A stretch of DNA of 42,445 bases. Source: Methanomethylovorans sp. (lineage in GTDB: Archaea > Halobacteriota > Methanosarcinia > Methanosarcinales > Methanosarcinaceae). Made by a program: the position numbers and the translations under genes. The DNA lies in the NCBI GenBank assembly GCA_014361205.1, contig JACIVZ010000005.1, positions 1-42,445 of the forward strand, read 5' to 3'. Shown here piece by piece: positions 25,033 to 31,856 of the stretch (position 1 is its first letter; every line of letters begins with the position of its first letter). The notes below the pieces were generated by a model that searched no databases, was not told the origin of the DNA, and saw only the letters and a list, made by a program, of their open reading frames with translations.

Positions 25033-25830
25033 ATGGATATCAATGAATGGCCAGATGTCGGCGATTTTGTAGTATGTACAGTAAAGGAAGTAGTGGACTT
25101 TGGTGCATATACTACACTTGAGGAATATGGTGGAAAAGAAGGATTTATTCATATTTCTGAAATCAAAGCTGGCTGGGTAAAGTACGTACGTGACTATGTA
25201 CGTGAGGGTCAGAAAATCGTATGCAAAGTCCTTAAAGTCGATCCTAGTCGTAGACATATTGACCTTTCTCTAAAAGATGTCAATGAGCACCAGAAACGCG
25301 CCAAGATTCAGGATTGGAAAAATGAGCAAAAGGCTTCCAAATGGTTGCAGTTTGTAGCTGAGGAAACTAAAATAAAAGATGAAGAATTTGATAAGCTCAA
25401 AGTAAAACTTCATGAAAGTTTTGGAAGTCTCCATGCAGCTTTTGAAGAAGCTGCAATCAATGGAGAAGCTGCTTTCGTTGAAGTCAAACTTAAAAAGAAT
25501 ATAGTAAAAAGTATCATCAGGATAGCCCAGGAAAATATCAAACTACCGTTTGTTGATATTGCAGGTTTTGTTGACCTGACATGCTATCTGCCTGATGGAG
25601 TGGAAGTAATAAAAAAAGCGTTGATGGCTGCTAATGAGATAAAGAAAGATGGAGTGAAGGTGGAGATTACATATACTGGCGCCCCGAGATACAGAATAAA
25701 GGTGATAGCACCTGACTACAAAACTGCAGAGTCTGTACTGAAAAATTGTTCTAATGCTGTTATAAGCACAATACACAAACTGGGCGGTCAGGGAGTGTAT
25801 CATCGTCATAATGAAAGTATGAAGGCGTGA
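25033..25830 (+). CDS. translation initiation factor aIF2 alpha subunit
   Basis: A 265-aa protein with the S1 RNA-binding domain first (GDFVVCTVKEVVDFGAYTTL, EGFIHISEIKAGW, then HIDLSLKDV near residue 80), a helical middle domain (about 90-175), and an alpha/beta C-terminal domain (VKVEITYTGAPRYRIKVIAP) that binds the gamma subunit. It is the alpha part of the heterotrimer that brings initiator tRNA to the ribosome. AGTGATC precedes ATG 25033. The family length is matched. Confidence 0.96.
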   Translation: MDINEWPDVGDFVVCTVKEVVDFGAYTTLEEYGGKEGFIHISEIKAGWVKYVRDYVREGQKIVCKVLKVDPSRRHIDLSLKDVNEHQKRAKIQDWKNEQKASKWLQFVAEETKIKDEEFDKLKVKLHESFGSLHAAFEEAAINGEAAFVEVKLKKNIVKSIIRIAQENIKLPFVDIAGFVDLTCYLPDGVEVIKKALMAANEIKKDGVKVEITYTGAPRYRIKVIAPDYKTAESVLKNCSNAVISTIHKLGGQGVYHRHNESMKA

Positions 25831-25837
25831 TATACTG

Positions 25838-26038
25838 GTGGGTTCCAGGATAAAAAAATGCGTCCGATGTGGACAGTACACTTTAAAAGAAATATGTACC
25901 CATTGCGGAGGAAAAACTGGTAACCCCTTACCACCACGTTTTTCACCGCTTGACCCATATGGAAAATATCGCAGGATTGCAAGGACAAGGGATACCAATG
26001 CGCGAGAACAGGGTAATTCATACAGCAAAGAATATTAA
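25838..26038 (+). CDS. nop10: H/ACA RNP protein Nop10
   Basis: A 66-aa protein. It has the zinc ribbon CVRCGQYTL and CTHCGGKT, then PLPPRFSPLDPYGKYRR, the linear part that runs along the Cbf5 surface. It is a core part of the box H/ACA pseudouridylation complex. The GTG start at 25838 is used: GGCGTGAT lies 6 nt before it at the end of aif2a and the next codons (GSRIKKCVRC) lead into the family sequence. It lies 7 bp after aif2a and overlaps the next gene by 41 nt. Confidence 0.95.
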   Translation: MGSRIKKCVRCGQYTLKEICTHCGGKTGNPLPPRFSPLDPYGKYRRIARTRDTNAREQGNSYSKEY

Positions 26039-26777
26039 GATAAAAGACCCAATACTAATTGTAGGGCTTCCGGGTGTTGGTCATGTAGGAAAACTTGTTG
26101 CTGAACATCTTGTAGAAGAACTTGAATCTACAAAAATAATTGAGATATATTCTCCTCATTTTCCTCCTCAAGTTCTCGTTGATGAGAACAGTGTGACAAG
26201 AATGGTAAATAATGAGATTCATGCTTGTAAGGCAGGAACTCATGATCTCCTTGTGCTTATTGGCGACCATCAAAGTAATACAACAAACGGACATTATGAA
26301 CTCTGTGGACTGTATCTTGATCTTGCTGAAGAATTTGGTGTGAAAAGGGTATATACTCTTGGCGGATTTCCAACCGGCCAACTAACTCACATTGATGAAG
26401 TGCTCGGTGCAGTGAACAAATTTGAATTAAAAACTGAGCTTGAAGAAATTGGTGTCAAGTTTAAATCCAATGAGCCTGGAGGAGGCATAGTAGGTGCCTC
26501 TGGCCTTATGCTGGGACTGTGTAAACTAAGAGGTATTGATGCAGCATGTTTGATGGGTATGACCTCAGGTTATATCGTCGATCCGAAAAGTGCTCAGTCA
26601 TTGCTGAAAATTGTTTGTAAGATATTAAATGTAGAGATAGACGCAAGCCCACTTGAGGAGAGAGCTAAGGAAATGGAAAAAATAGTTGCCAGGCTGAAAG
26701 AATACGAACAGCAGCAACAAACACAGGTAATACAGGAAATCGGATCTGGAGAAGAAGATTTAAGATACATAGGGTAA
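25998..26777 (+). CDS. PAC2 family protein (proteasome assembly chaperone-like)
   Basis: A 259-aa protein starting MRENRVIHTAKNIKIKDPIL. It has the PAC2 family features GLPGVGHVGKLVAEHLVEEL, VLIGDHQSNTTNGHYELCG, TLGGFPTG, and GGGIVGASGLMLGLCKLRGI. Archaeal members are homologues of proteasome assembly chaperones, but their exact job in methanogens is not settled. The C terminus has a glutamine-rich helical end. ATG 25998 inside nop10 follows AAGGGAT; the longer frame from 25950 only overlaps nop10. Neighbour order nop10-PAC2 is conserved in euryarchaea. Confidence 0.88.
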   Translation: MRENRVIHTAKNIKIKDPILIVGLPGVGHVGKLVAEHLVEELESTKIIEIYSPHFPPQVLVDENSVTRMVNNEIHACKAGTHDLLVLIGDHQSNTTNGHYELCGLYLDLAEEFGVKRVYTLGGFPTGQLTHIDEVLGAVNKFELKTELEEIGVKFKSNEPGGGIVGASGLMLGLCKLRGIDAACLMGMTSGYIVDPKSAQSLLKIVCKILNVEIDASPLEERAKEMEKIVARLKEYEQQQQTQVIQEIGSGEEDLRYIG

Positions 26778-26781
26778 ACCC

Positions 26782-28026
26782 ATGAAGATTAATGCAGACC
26801 TGCATCTGCACTCTAAATATTCAATGGCGTGTTCTGATCGGATGGAACTGCCGACTATGGCTACAGAAGCTTCAAAAAAAGGAATAAATCTTATAGCTAC
26901 TGGCGATTGTATTCATCCAAAATGGCTTGAAGAAATAAAAAGGATAGCCATTGATGATGAAACCATCAGAATCAATGAAACTGATTTTATACTCACTACT
27001 GAAATAGAAGATAAATTTCGAGTACACCATCTACTTATTTTATCTTGTATATCCAAAGCAGAAGAACTTGCCTCTGAAATGGAAAAACATGGGGATTTAA
27101 AAAGTGATGGTAGGCCCACTGTTCAGCTAAATGGTTGCGAAATTGCTGAGATAGCAAAAGACGTCGGCGCATTGATAGGTCCCTGCCATGCATTCACACC
27201 ATGGACATCACTGTATGCAGCGCATGATTCTCTTCAACAATGTTATGGGGATATGACGGGATACATATCTTTTGTGGAACTTGGGTTAAGTGCAGATAGT
27301 GACTACGCAGACCTTATTAGTGAACTGCATCGATTTACCTTTCTTACTAATTCTGATGCTCATTCACCAACTGTCAATAAGCTTGCAAGAGAATTCACAC
27401 AGTTTGAAGTACCAGAAGTTAGTTTTGATGGGATTCAAAAGGCTATACTGAGAAAAGATGGTTACAGTCCGACCCTAAATGTGGGATTTTATCCTCAGGA
27501 AGGCAAATATAACGAATCTGCCTGCATTAAATGCTTTACTCACTACTCTTTGGAGGAAGCAATAATTCTTAATTGGAAATGCAGCAAATGCAGGGGTCAG
27601 ATAAAAAAGGGTGTCAAGGACAGGGTAAAAGAACTTGCAGACCTTGATAAACCCTTCCATCCTGAACACCGACCTCCTTATGTTCATCTTGCCCCTCTTT
27701 CGGAAGTGATAATGATGGCCTTGGGACATTCCAGCATTCATACTAAAGGTGTGCAAACGGTATGGGAAGCGCTGGTAGAAAGGTTTGGCAGTGAAGTGGC
27801 TGTATTGCTGCAGGTTCCTCCTGAAAATATGGATTTTGTTGACAAAAAAATAGTTGATGCAATCATGGCTTTCAGGAACGAAAAGATCATCATTCATCCC
27901 GGCGGCGGAGGACAATATGGCTGGCTGGAATTGCCTTCAAACCGAAACGAAAGTTCCTCTTCACAATTGATCAGGACAAAATACCAGGATAAGAAAGATA
28001 AACAGAAATCCCTCTTCGACTTCTGA
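26782..28026 (+). CDS. DNA endonuclease Q (EndoQ, TIGR00375 PHP family)
   Basis: A 414-aa repair enzyme. The PHP metal site begins ADLHLHSKYSMACS with H8 and H10, and continues with ATGDCIHPKW, LTTEIE, GPCHAFTPW and TNSDAHSP. A zinc-binding insertion (CIKC and CSKC) follows near residue 255-275, then helix-hairpin-helix-like and HPGGGGQYG regions. The last residues Q408-K-S-L-F-D-F414 form a PCNA-interacting peptide. EndoQ of Pyrococcus cuts 5' of deaminated bases such as hypoxanthine, uracil and xanthine and is helped by PCNA. It sits 4 bp after the PAC2 gene, and the tRNA-Ser promoter starts right after its stop. Confidence 0.88.
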   Translation: MKINADLHLHSKYSMACSDRMELPTMATEASKKGINLIATGDCIHPKWLEEIKRIAIDDETIRINETDFILTTEIEDKFRVHHLLILSCISKAEELASEMEKHGDLKSDGRPTVQLNGCEIAEIAKDVGALIGPCHAFTPWTSLYAAHDSLQQCYGDMTGYISFVELGLSADSDYADLISELHRFTFLTNSDAHSPTVNKLAREFTQFEVPEVSFDGIQKAILRKDGYSPTLNVGFYPQEGKYNESACIKCFTHYSLEEAIILNWKCSKCRGQIKKGVKDRVKELADLDKPFHPEHRPPYVHLAPLSEVIMMALGHSSIHTKGVQTVWEALVERFGSEVAVLLQVPPENMDFVDKKIVDAIMAFRNEKIIIHPGGGGQYGWLELPSNRNESSSSQLIRTKYQDKKDKQKSLFDF

Positions 28027-28038
28027 GAGCCACGATAT

Positions 28039-28049
28039 CTATATAAAAG
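28039..28049 (+). promoter_or_regulatory. TATA box of the tRNA-Ser gene
   Basis: CTATATAAAAG is centred about 31 nt before the first tRNA base, the expected distance for an archaeal tRNA promoter, and directly follows the EndoQ stop. A small inverted repeat (ATGCC at 28054-28058, GGCAT at 28066-28070) lies between it and the tRNA. Confidence 0.65.
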
Positions 28050-28074
28050 ATAAATGCCTTCAATTGGCATCAGT

Positions 28075-28190
28075 GCCGAGGTGGCAGAGCGGACCAATCC
28101 AACGGAGTAAATGCCTAGGAGTCTATATGCGATCGGCTCGAGACCGGTTGCCCCTGAAGGGGTGCTTGGGTTCGAATCCCAACCTCGGCG
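28075..28190 (+). tRNA. tRNA-Ser(CGA) with a probable 30-nt D-arm intron
   Basis: Acceptor stem GCCGAGG (28075-28081) pairs with CCTCGGC (28183-28189), with discriminator G. Anticodon stem ATCGG/CCGGT encloses CTCGAGA, anticodon CGA (28139-28141). The long variable arm GCCCC-TGAA-GGGGT and the T arm TTGGG-TTCGAAT-CCCAA identify a class II serine tRNA. The gene is 116 nt, 30 longer than expected. Removing 28097-28126 gives an 86-nt tRNA with A14, G15, G18, G19 and A21 in place and the D stem GCA/TGC restored. At the junctions GGAC (28091-28094) pairs with GTCT (28121-28124), with 3-nt bulges CAA and ATA and an inner TCC/GGA helix, a bulge-helix-bulge-like arrangement. Intron phase is ambiguous by one or two bases. 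Confidence 0.85.
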
Positions 28191-28269
28191 TGACCATCAC
28201 AGTCATAAGCCCAACACTTTCACCCTGCTTATTTTCATAATATATGCAGGGAAAAAGGATGTATTGGAT

Positions 28270-28412
28270 ATGGGACTGTATGACTATAAGAGAAACATCG
28301 CGGCTGCTGAAAAAAAGATAATTGAGGCAGCTTATTCACAAAAAATAAGTATACTATTTTTGCCTTCATCAATGTGTTGTATGCTGAAGGTCTGTCTGAT
28401 GTGAGTGCCTGA
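28270..28412 (+). pseudogene. tyrosine integrase N-terminal fragment, frameshifted
   Basis: ATG 28270 opens MGLYDYKRNIAAAEKKIIEA and the frame is lost within a run of A near 28342. In the next frame it goes on as KYTIFAFINVLYAEGLSDV until TGA 28410-28412. Joined, these give the start of the core-binding domain of archaeal tyrosine recombinases (pattern of N-x-x-T-I-x-x-F ... L-x-x-x-G-L-S). The catalytic domain is missing. It lies 80 bp past the 3' end of tRNA-Ser, the normal place for an integrase of an element that used that tRNA as attachment site. The identification rests on pattern recognition only. Confidence 0.5.
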
Positions 28413-28584
28413 GCCAGACCACCCAGATGTGATATGGGGAATATTCAACGATTTAGCCATTGAAATGATTAGGGCATCCGAATTGATTACGGGAGACTTA
28501 GTGGATTGTATTTTAGTCAAGATATGTTCTTGTATGAAGACAATAAGCCATTTTTTAAGATGCTTCAGGAATCAAATAGAATGA
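28405..28584 (+). pseudogene. protein fragment of unknown origin in the provirus remnant
   Basis: A 59-codon open stretch starts with VPEPDHPDVIWGIFNDLAIE and continues ASELITGDLVDCI to TGA at 28582. It has no ribosome site, begins directly after a stop in the integrase frame, and has protein-like composition. I do not recognise it; its place between an integrase piece and a phage-head-like piece suggests another broken viral gene. Confidence 0.3.
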
Positions 28585-28601
28585 TGCTAATGAAGCATTA
28601 G

Positions 28602-28865
28602 CAACATGGAATCACCAAGGTGGAAATTCCCTCACACGACTATTCATGCGAAGCGTGCCGCAACAATGGCGGTAAGATCATCACCGTTAATCAGACGCTC
28701 AAGGAAATGCCTATACTCCGAAAAGAATGCACCCATGAACTCGAAAAGGGTAAACCTGGGTGGTGCAGGTGCAATTATATGTATGCTGGGTAACAGAAAG
28801 AGAAGCTTAAGTCCGGCTCGCCGGTTGCTGTGTCCAATGATATCATCATCGTAGACCACGTGTGA
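28602..28865 (+). pseudogene. C-terminal fragment resembling a phage head morphogenesis protein
   Basis: The frame after TAG 28599-28601 reads ITKVEIPSHDYSCEACRNNG, then GKIITVNQTLKEMPILRKEC and ending GKPGWCRCNYMYAG before TAA 28791. It resumes with QKEKLKSGSPVAVSNDIIIV to TGA 28863. The pattern of CxxC, N-G-x-I/V, and a late C-x-C after a run with prolines and charges resembles the end of Mu gpF/SPP1 gp7-type minor head proteins. That is a resemblance only. A perfect 8-bp hairpin with a 3-nt loop (28585-28603) sits at its left end. Confidence 0.35.
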
Positions 28866-29076
28866 GAGACTTCGTTACTGTTAAAGGTATTATATGTAAC
28901 TCTTAATTGATAAGCTAAAAATGTATTTTTAGTCACTGTTACTTTACAATATAATTTATAGTATCCACAAACTTTATATTGAAACCACTCATTTTTTAAA
29001 CTATTTACATTATTGATGCAATATTCACAAAAATAAGGAGTGGAACAAACAAACATATTGGTGGATGGTGAAATAA

Positions 29077-30543
29077 TTGGGTAAAATATTGAAAATTATA
29101 CTGTTAGGTTTCGGGGTTTTGATATTAATCGGTATGCTTGCACCCCAATCGGAACAACCTTCTGAGAAACAAAACGATTCTACGAGTCAAATACAATCAA
29201 CTGTACATGACGATGCTCAGCAGATAACTGTAACAACAGCAAAAGAGAACTATTCCGATAAGAAATATTCTTTACCTGAACAAGCTCTATCGCAGAATAC
29301 TCAAACAGACCACGCAGCTGCAGAAAAAACTACCACTGAGCAAACATCTTCAGTCTATCAGAACGGTAACCTTACAGTTCACTTTATAGATGTTGGCCAG
29401 GGAGATTCCATTCTTGTTGAATATGCCGGAAAGACCATGCTCATCGATGCAGGTGAAAAGAACATGGGGTCCACAGTCTCTTCATACCTCAAAAGACAGG
29501 GAATATCCAGCCTTGATTATGTGGTTGCAACCCATCCTCACGCAGATCATATCGGTGGTCTTATAACAATTCTGAACGGATATAATGTAAACAACTTCAT
29601 CGATTCCGGTGTTCCACACACCTCGCAGACATACGAAGACATGCTGACAATAATAGACTCAAAGAACATTCCCTTTCACGTAGCTCAAAGAGGAGAGTAC
29701 ATTAATTTTGCTCCGGGAGTAACTGTCCATATACTTAATCCAGGAAAAGAGCAGTCAGATGATCTTAATGAAAATTCGGTGGTACTCAAGATAACATATG
29801 AAGATATGTCGTTCCTGCTAATGGGAGATGCAGGTATTGAAGCAGAAACAAGCATTATGAACGAAGGTTACGATGTGAATGCGGACATCCTTAAAGTAGG
29901 TCACCACGGCAGTACATCAGCTTCAGGACAAAAGTTCATTTCAGCTGTTAGTCCGGATATTAGTGTTATACAAGTAGGCGCAGGTAATAACTATGGACAT
30001 CCCCACACAGAAATCCTCCAAAGGCTTCAAAGTATATCAGCATTATATAGAACTGATTACCACGGTACAATCAGCGTCACAACAGACGGATCAACATATA
30101 CAGTGACAACTGAAAACATTACTCCTAATAAAAACAGTGCGTATACAACAGATATGTCTGCATCAAGTACTTACACAGCAACCGCGTTCACATCAGAAAG
30201 TGAAAATACCACATATTATTCAACGCCTACTTCAACTTCAGATGAAGGAGTGTATATCACCGGCCTGGACCTTAAGAACGAATGGGTCAAGATTAAAAAT
30301 TTGGGTTCTTCTTCCGTGGATCTCAAGGGCTGGCAGATCAGAGACGAAGGCGATAAACACACTTATACTTTCCCTTCATTCCAGCTGGAAGGGGGTGCAA
30401 CAGTGACTCTATACACCGGAAAGGGAACGAACACCGAAACAGAACTCTATTGGGGTAGTGGTAATCATATCTGGAACAACGACGGAGATACAGCTTATCT
30501 CTATGATAGCAGTGGTAATCTTGTTAGTTCATTAAAGGGATGA
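29077..30543 (+). CDS. ComEC/Rec2-like metallo-beta-lactamase-fold protein with lamin-tail domain
   Basis: A 488-aa exported protein. An N-terminal hydrophobic segment (about 3-22) is followed by a polar Ser/Thr/Gln-rich linker. The MBL domain (about 100-350) begins VHFIDVGQGDSILVEYAGKT and has the metal site THPHADHIGG, MGDAG and KVGHHGSTSAS, as in the C-terminal domain of ComEC. A second Ser/Thr-rich linker leads to a lamin-tail domain (about 390-488) with WVKIKNLGSSSVDLKGWQI and GDTAYLYDSSG. ComEC-type domains degrade DNA outside the cell in competence; free secreted versions have unknown roles. TTG 29077 follows GGTGA. It overlaps the DUF3006 gene by 4 nt. Confidence 0.85.
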   Translation: MGKILKIILLGFGVLILIGMLAPQSEQPSEKQNDSTSQIQSTVHDDAQQITVTTAKENYSDKKYSLPEQALSQNTQTDHAAAEKTTTEQTSSVYQNGNLTVHFIDVGQGDSILVEYAGKTMLIDAGEKNMGSTVSSYLKRQGISSLDYVVATHPHADHIGGLITILNGYNVNNFIDSGVPHTSQTYEDMLTIIDSKNIPFHVAQRGEYINFAPGVTVHILNPGKEQSDDLNENSVVLKITYEDMSFLLMGDAGIEAETSIMNEGYDVNADILKVGHHGSTSASGQKFISAVSPDISVIQVGAGNNYGHPHTEILQRLQSISALYRTDYHGTISVTTDGSTYTVTTENITPNKNSAYTTDMSASSTYTATAFTSESENTTYYSTPTSTSDEGVYITGLDLKNEWVKIKNLGSSSVDLKGWQIRDEGDKHTYTFPSFQLEGGATVTLYTGKGTNTETELYWGSGNHIWNNDGDTAYLYDSSGNLVSSLKG

Positions 30544-30767
30544 GTATGATCTTCAAAGCCACCTTAGACAGGTTAGAAAATAATATAGCCGTATTGCTTA
30601 TAAGGCCTGAAGAAACCACTAATATCAGCATTCCTATTTCTTTGTTGCCAGAAGGAAGTAAGGAGGGAGATATCCTGAACATCGATATTACAAAAGACAT
30701 TCAGGAAACGGAACAGGCCAAAGTAAGAGTATCGTCTTTACTTGAAAAGCTAAAGAACAAAAAGTGA
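30540..30767 (+). CDS. DUF3006 domain protein
   Basis: A 75-aa protein (MIFKATLDRLENNIAVLLI, then ISIPISLLPEGSKEGDILNI) matching the small DUF3006 family, whose members are short beta-rich proteins often encoded right after secreted ComEC-like MBL proteins. ATG 30540 overlaps the upstream stop as ATGA; a second ATG two codons later is also possible. Translational coupling says the two products work together. No membrane segment or catalytic motif is visible; it may be an intracellular partner or inhibitor, which is a guess. Confidence 0.85.
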   Translation: MSMIFKATLDRLENNIAVLLIRPEETTNISIPISLLPEGSKEGDILNIDITKDIQETEQAKVRVSSLLEKLKNKK

Positions 30768-31127
30768 ACATGAACAATCCGGCTCCGCTAGCAGCATCAA
30801 AAATAAAGGGGCGGTTTTGTTTTAAAAAGGAAAATTTATACACTTCAAACTCTCATAAAATTGTGGAGCGATGCTCTAATGCATAGAAAGAATTATGATT
30901 TATGGGATTTAGTATTAGATTTTTTTTCAAAAAAAAATTATATTGTTATTTATATCTATTTATATTGCGTATCTAAAAATATCATCATTGTAATTTTTTC
31001 AGACTGAACAGCAACCTATTATCTTTATTTTGACCTCGTGTATTTTTTTATTTCTTCTTACACATTTGATTTATCTGTTAAAACGTTTACTAAAAGAACT
31101 CCCCTCTTTCATTATTAGTTTCTTTAG
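30768..31127. other. 360-bp AT-rich spacer
   Basis: No gene is supported here. A T-rich stretch (GCGGTTTTGTTTT, about 30812-30824) soon after DUF3006 may end that transcript. The rest is very AT-rich and stops abruptly at the HsdS fragment. Confidence 0.4.
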
Positions 31128-31526
31128 ATGAGAGTGATGATATATATTTGCCCATGTTGGCTTTTTATTAATCCTGTATTTTTAAGTTTCTTTTTCAATA
31201 CTCCAGACTACAGATCACAGATATCTCAAAATGTATCTGGAATAGCACAACCAAAATGTAATGCCACTAAATTGAAGGAATTAGTTCTGCCTTTTCTTCT
31301 TCTCCCTGAACAGCAAGAAATTGTCCGTCGTGTTGATGCGCTCTTTGCTTTTGCTGATTCCATTGAAGCGAAGGTGGCGGTGGCAAGGGAGAAGATGGAG
31401 AGATTGAGGCAGTCCATTCTTGCAAAGGCATTTTCGGGGGAACTTGTGCCTACGGAGGCTGAGCTTGCCATGAAGAGCGAAGCGGTAAATCAGGTTAAAG
31501 GGTCGAGTTCTTCGGAGGTGTCATAG
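31128..31526 (+). pseudogene. hsdS: type I restriction specificity subunit HsdS, C-terminal fragment
   Basis: The frame holds the end of an HsdS: FLSFFFNTPDYRSQISQNVS, GIAQPKCNATKLKELVLP, LPEQQEIVRRVDALFAFADS, and the conserved helix EKMERLRQSILAKAFSGELV. Only the second target-recognition domain edge and the last helical spacer remain, about one quarter of a normal subunit. The first 15 codons look unrelated. No hsdM or hsdR is present. From about 31290 the base composition turns clearly GC-richer than the surroundings, which points to a different origin. Confidence 0.8.
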
Positions 31527-31835
31527 AGGTCCAGAACCTGCGAGACATCAAAGAAGTAGGATTGGGGCAGGAAATTATAGAAGCCCCATTTATCCTTGGT
31601 GATGGCCTGGACTTCAAGAAAGAGGGGTTTGCCGGAGAGGTCTTGTTTTTGGATTTGGGGGATGAGGATAGCCTGCATCCTGTCCCTGAACCGGGAGTCA
31701 AGCAGGTCCATGGACTGCATGTTAAGGTAGGCGTTCATGCTGCGTTTTGCAAGTTTAGAGAGGATGTAGGAGCCGAGCATGTTGGTCTTTGAGGAGAAGG
31801 AGCCGGAGATCGCGAAGATATTGAGGGAGAGTGTT
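31490..31835 (-). pseudogene. 5'-truncated orphan gene fragment
   Basis: An open frame of about 114 codons begins directly after a TAA and lacks a start with a ribosome site; the first ATG is at 31780 (MLGSYILSKLAKRSMNAYLN). It continues LLDSRFRDRMQAILIPQIQK and WGFYNFLPQSYFFDV to TGA 31490. Its tail overlaps the end of the HsdS fragment on the other strand by 37 bp, and it shares the GC-rich composition. The sequence looks like real protein, but I do not recognise the family. Confidence 0.4.
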
Positions 31836-31856
31836 TAAGCATTCTCTCTACTTTCA

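Larger units (their letters stand above)
28191..29076. other. gene-poor scar after tRNA-Ser
   Basis: About 890 bp without an intact gene. It contains the three broken viral or integrase pieces listed separately and, from 28866, AT-rich DNA that must hold the promoter of the beta-lactamase-fold gene at 29077. No copy of the tRNA 3' end (TTCGAATCCCAACCTCGGC) was found further right by eye, so the far attachment site may be lost. Confidence 0.5.

Noticed and set aside
25543-26028. 161-codon minus-strand frame across aif2a and nop10
   Set aside because: It lies fully antisense to two well-identified core genes and is a shadow.
28606-28854. 82-codon plus-strand frame in the provirus scar
   Set aside because: It is out of phase with the cysteine-rich phage-like fragment that occupies the same DNA, and its own sequence is basic and serine-rich without family features.
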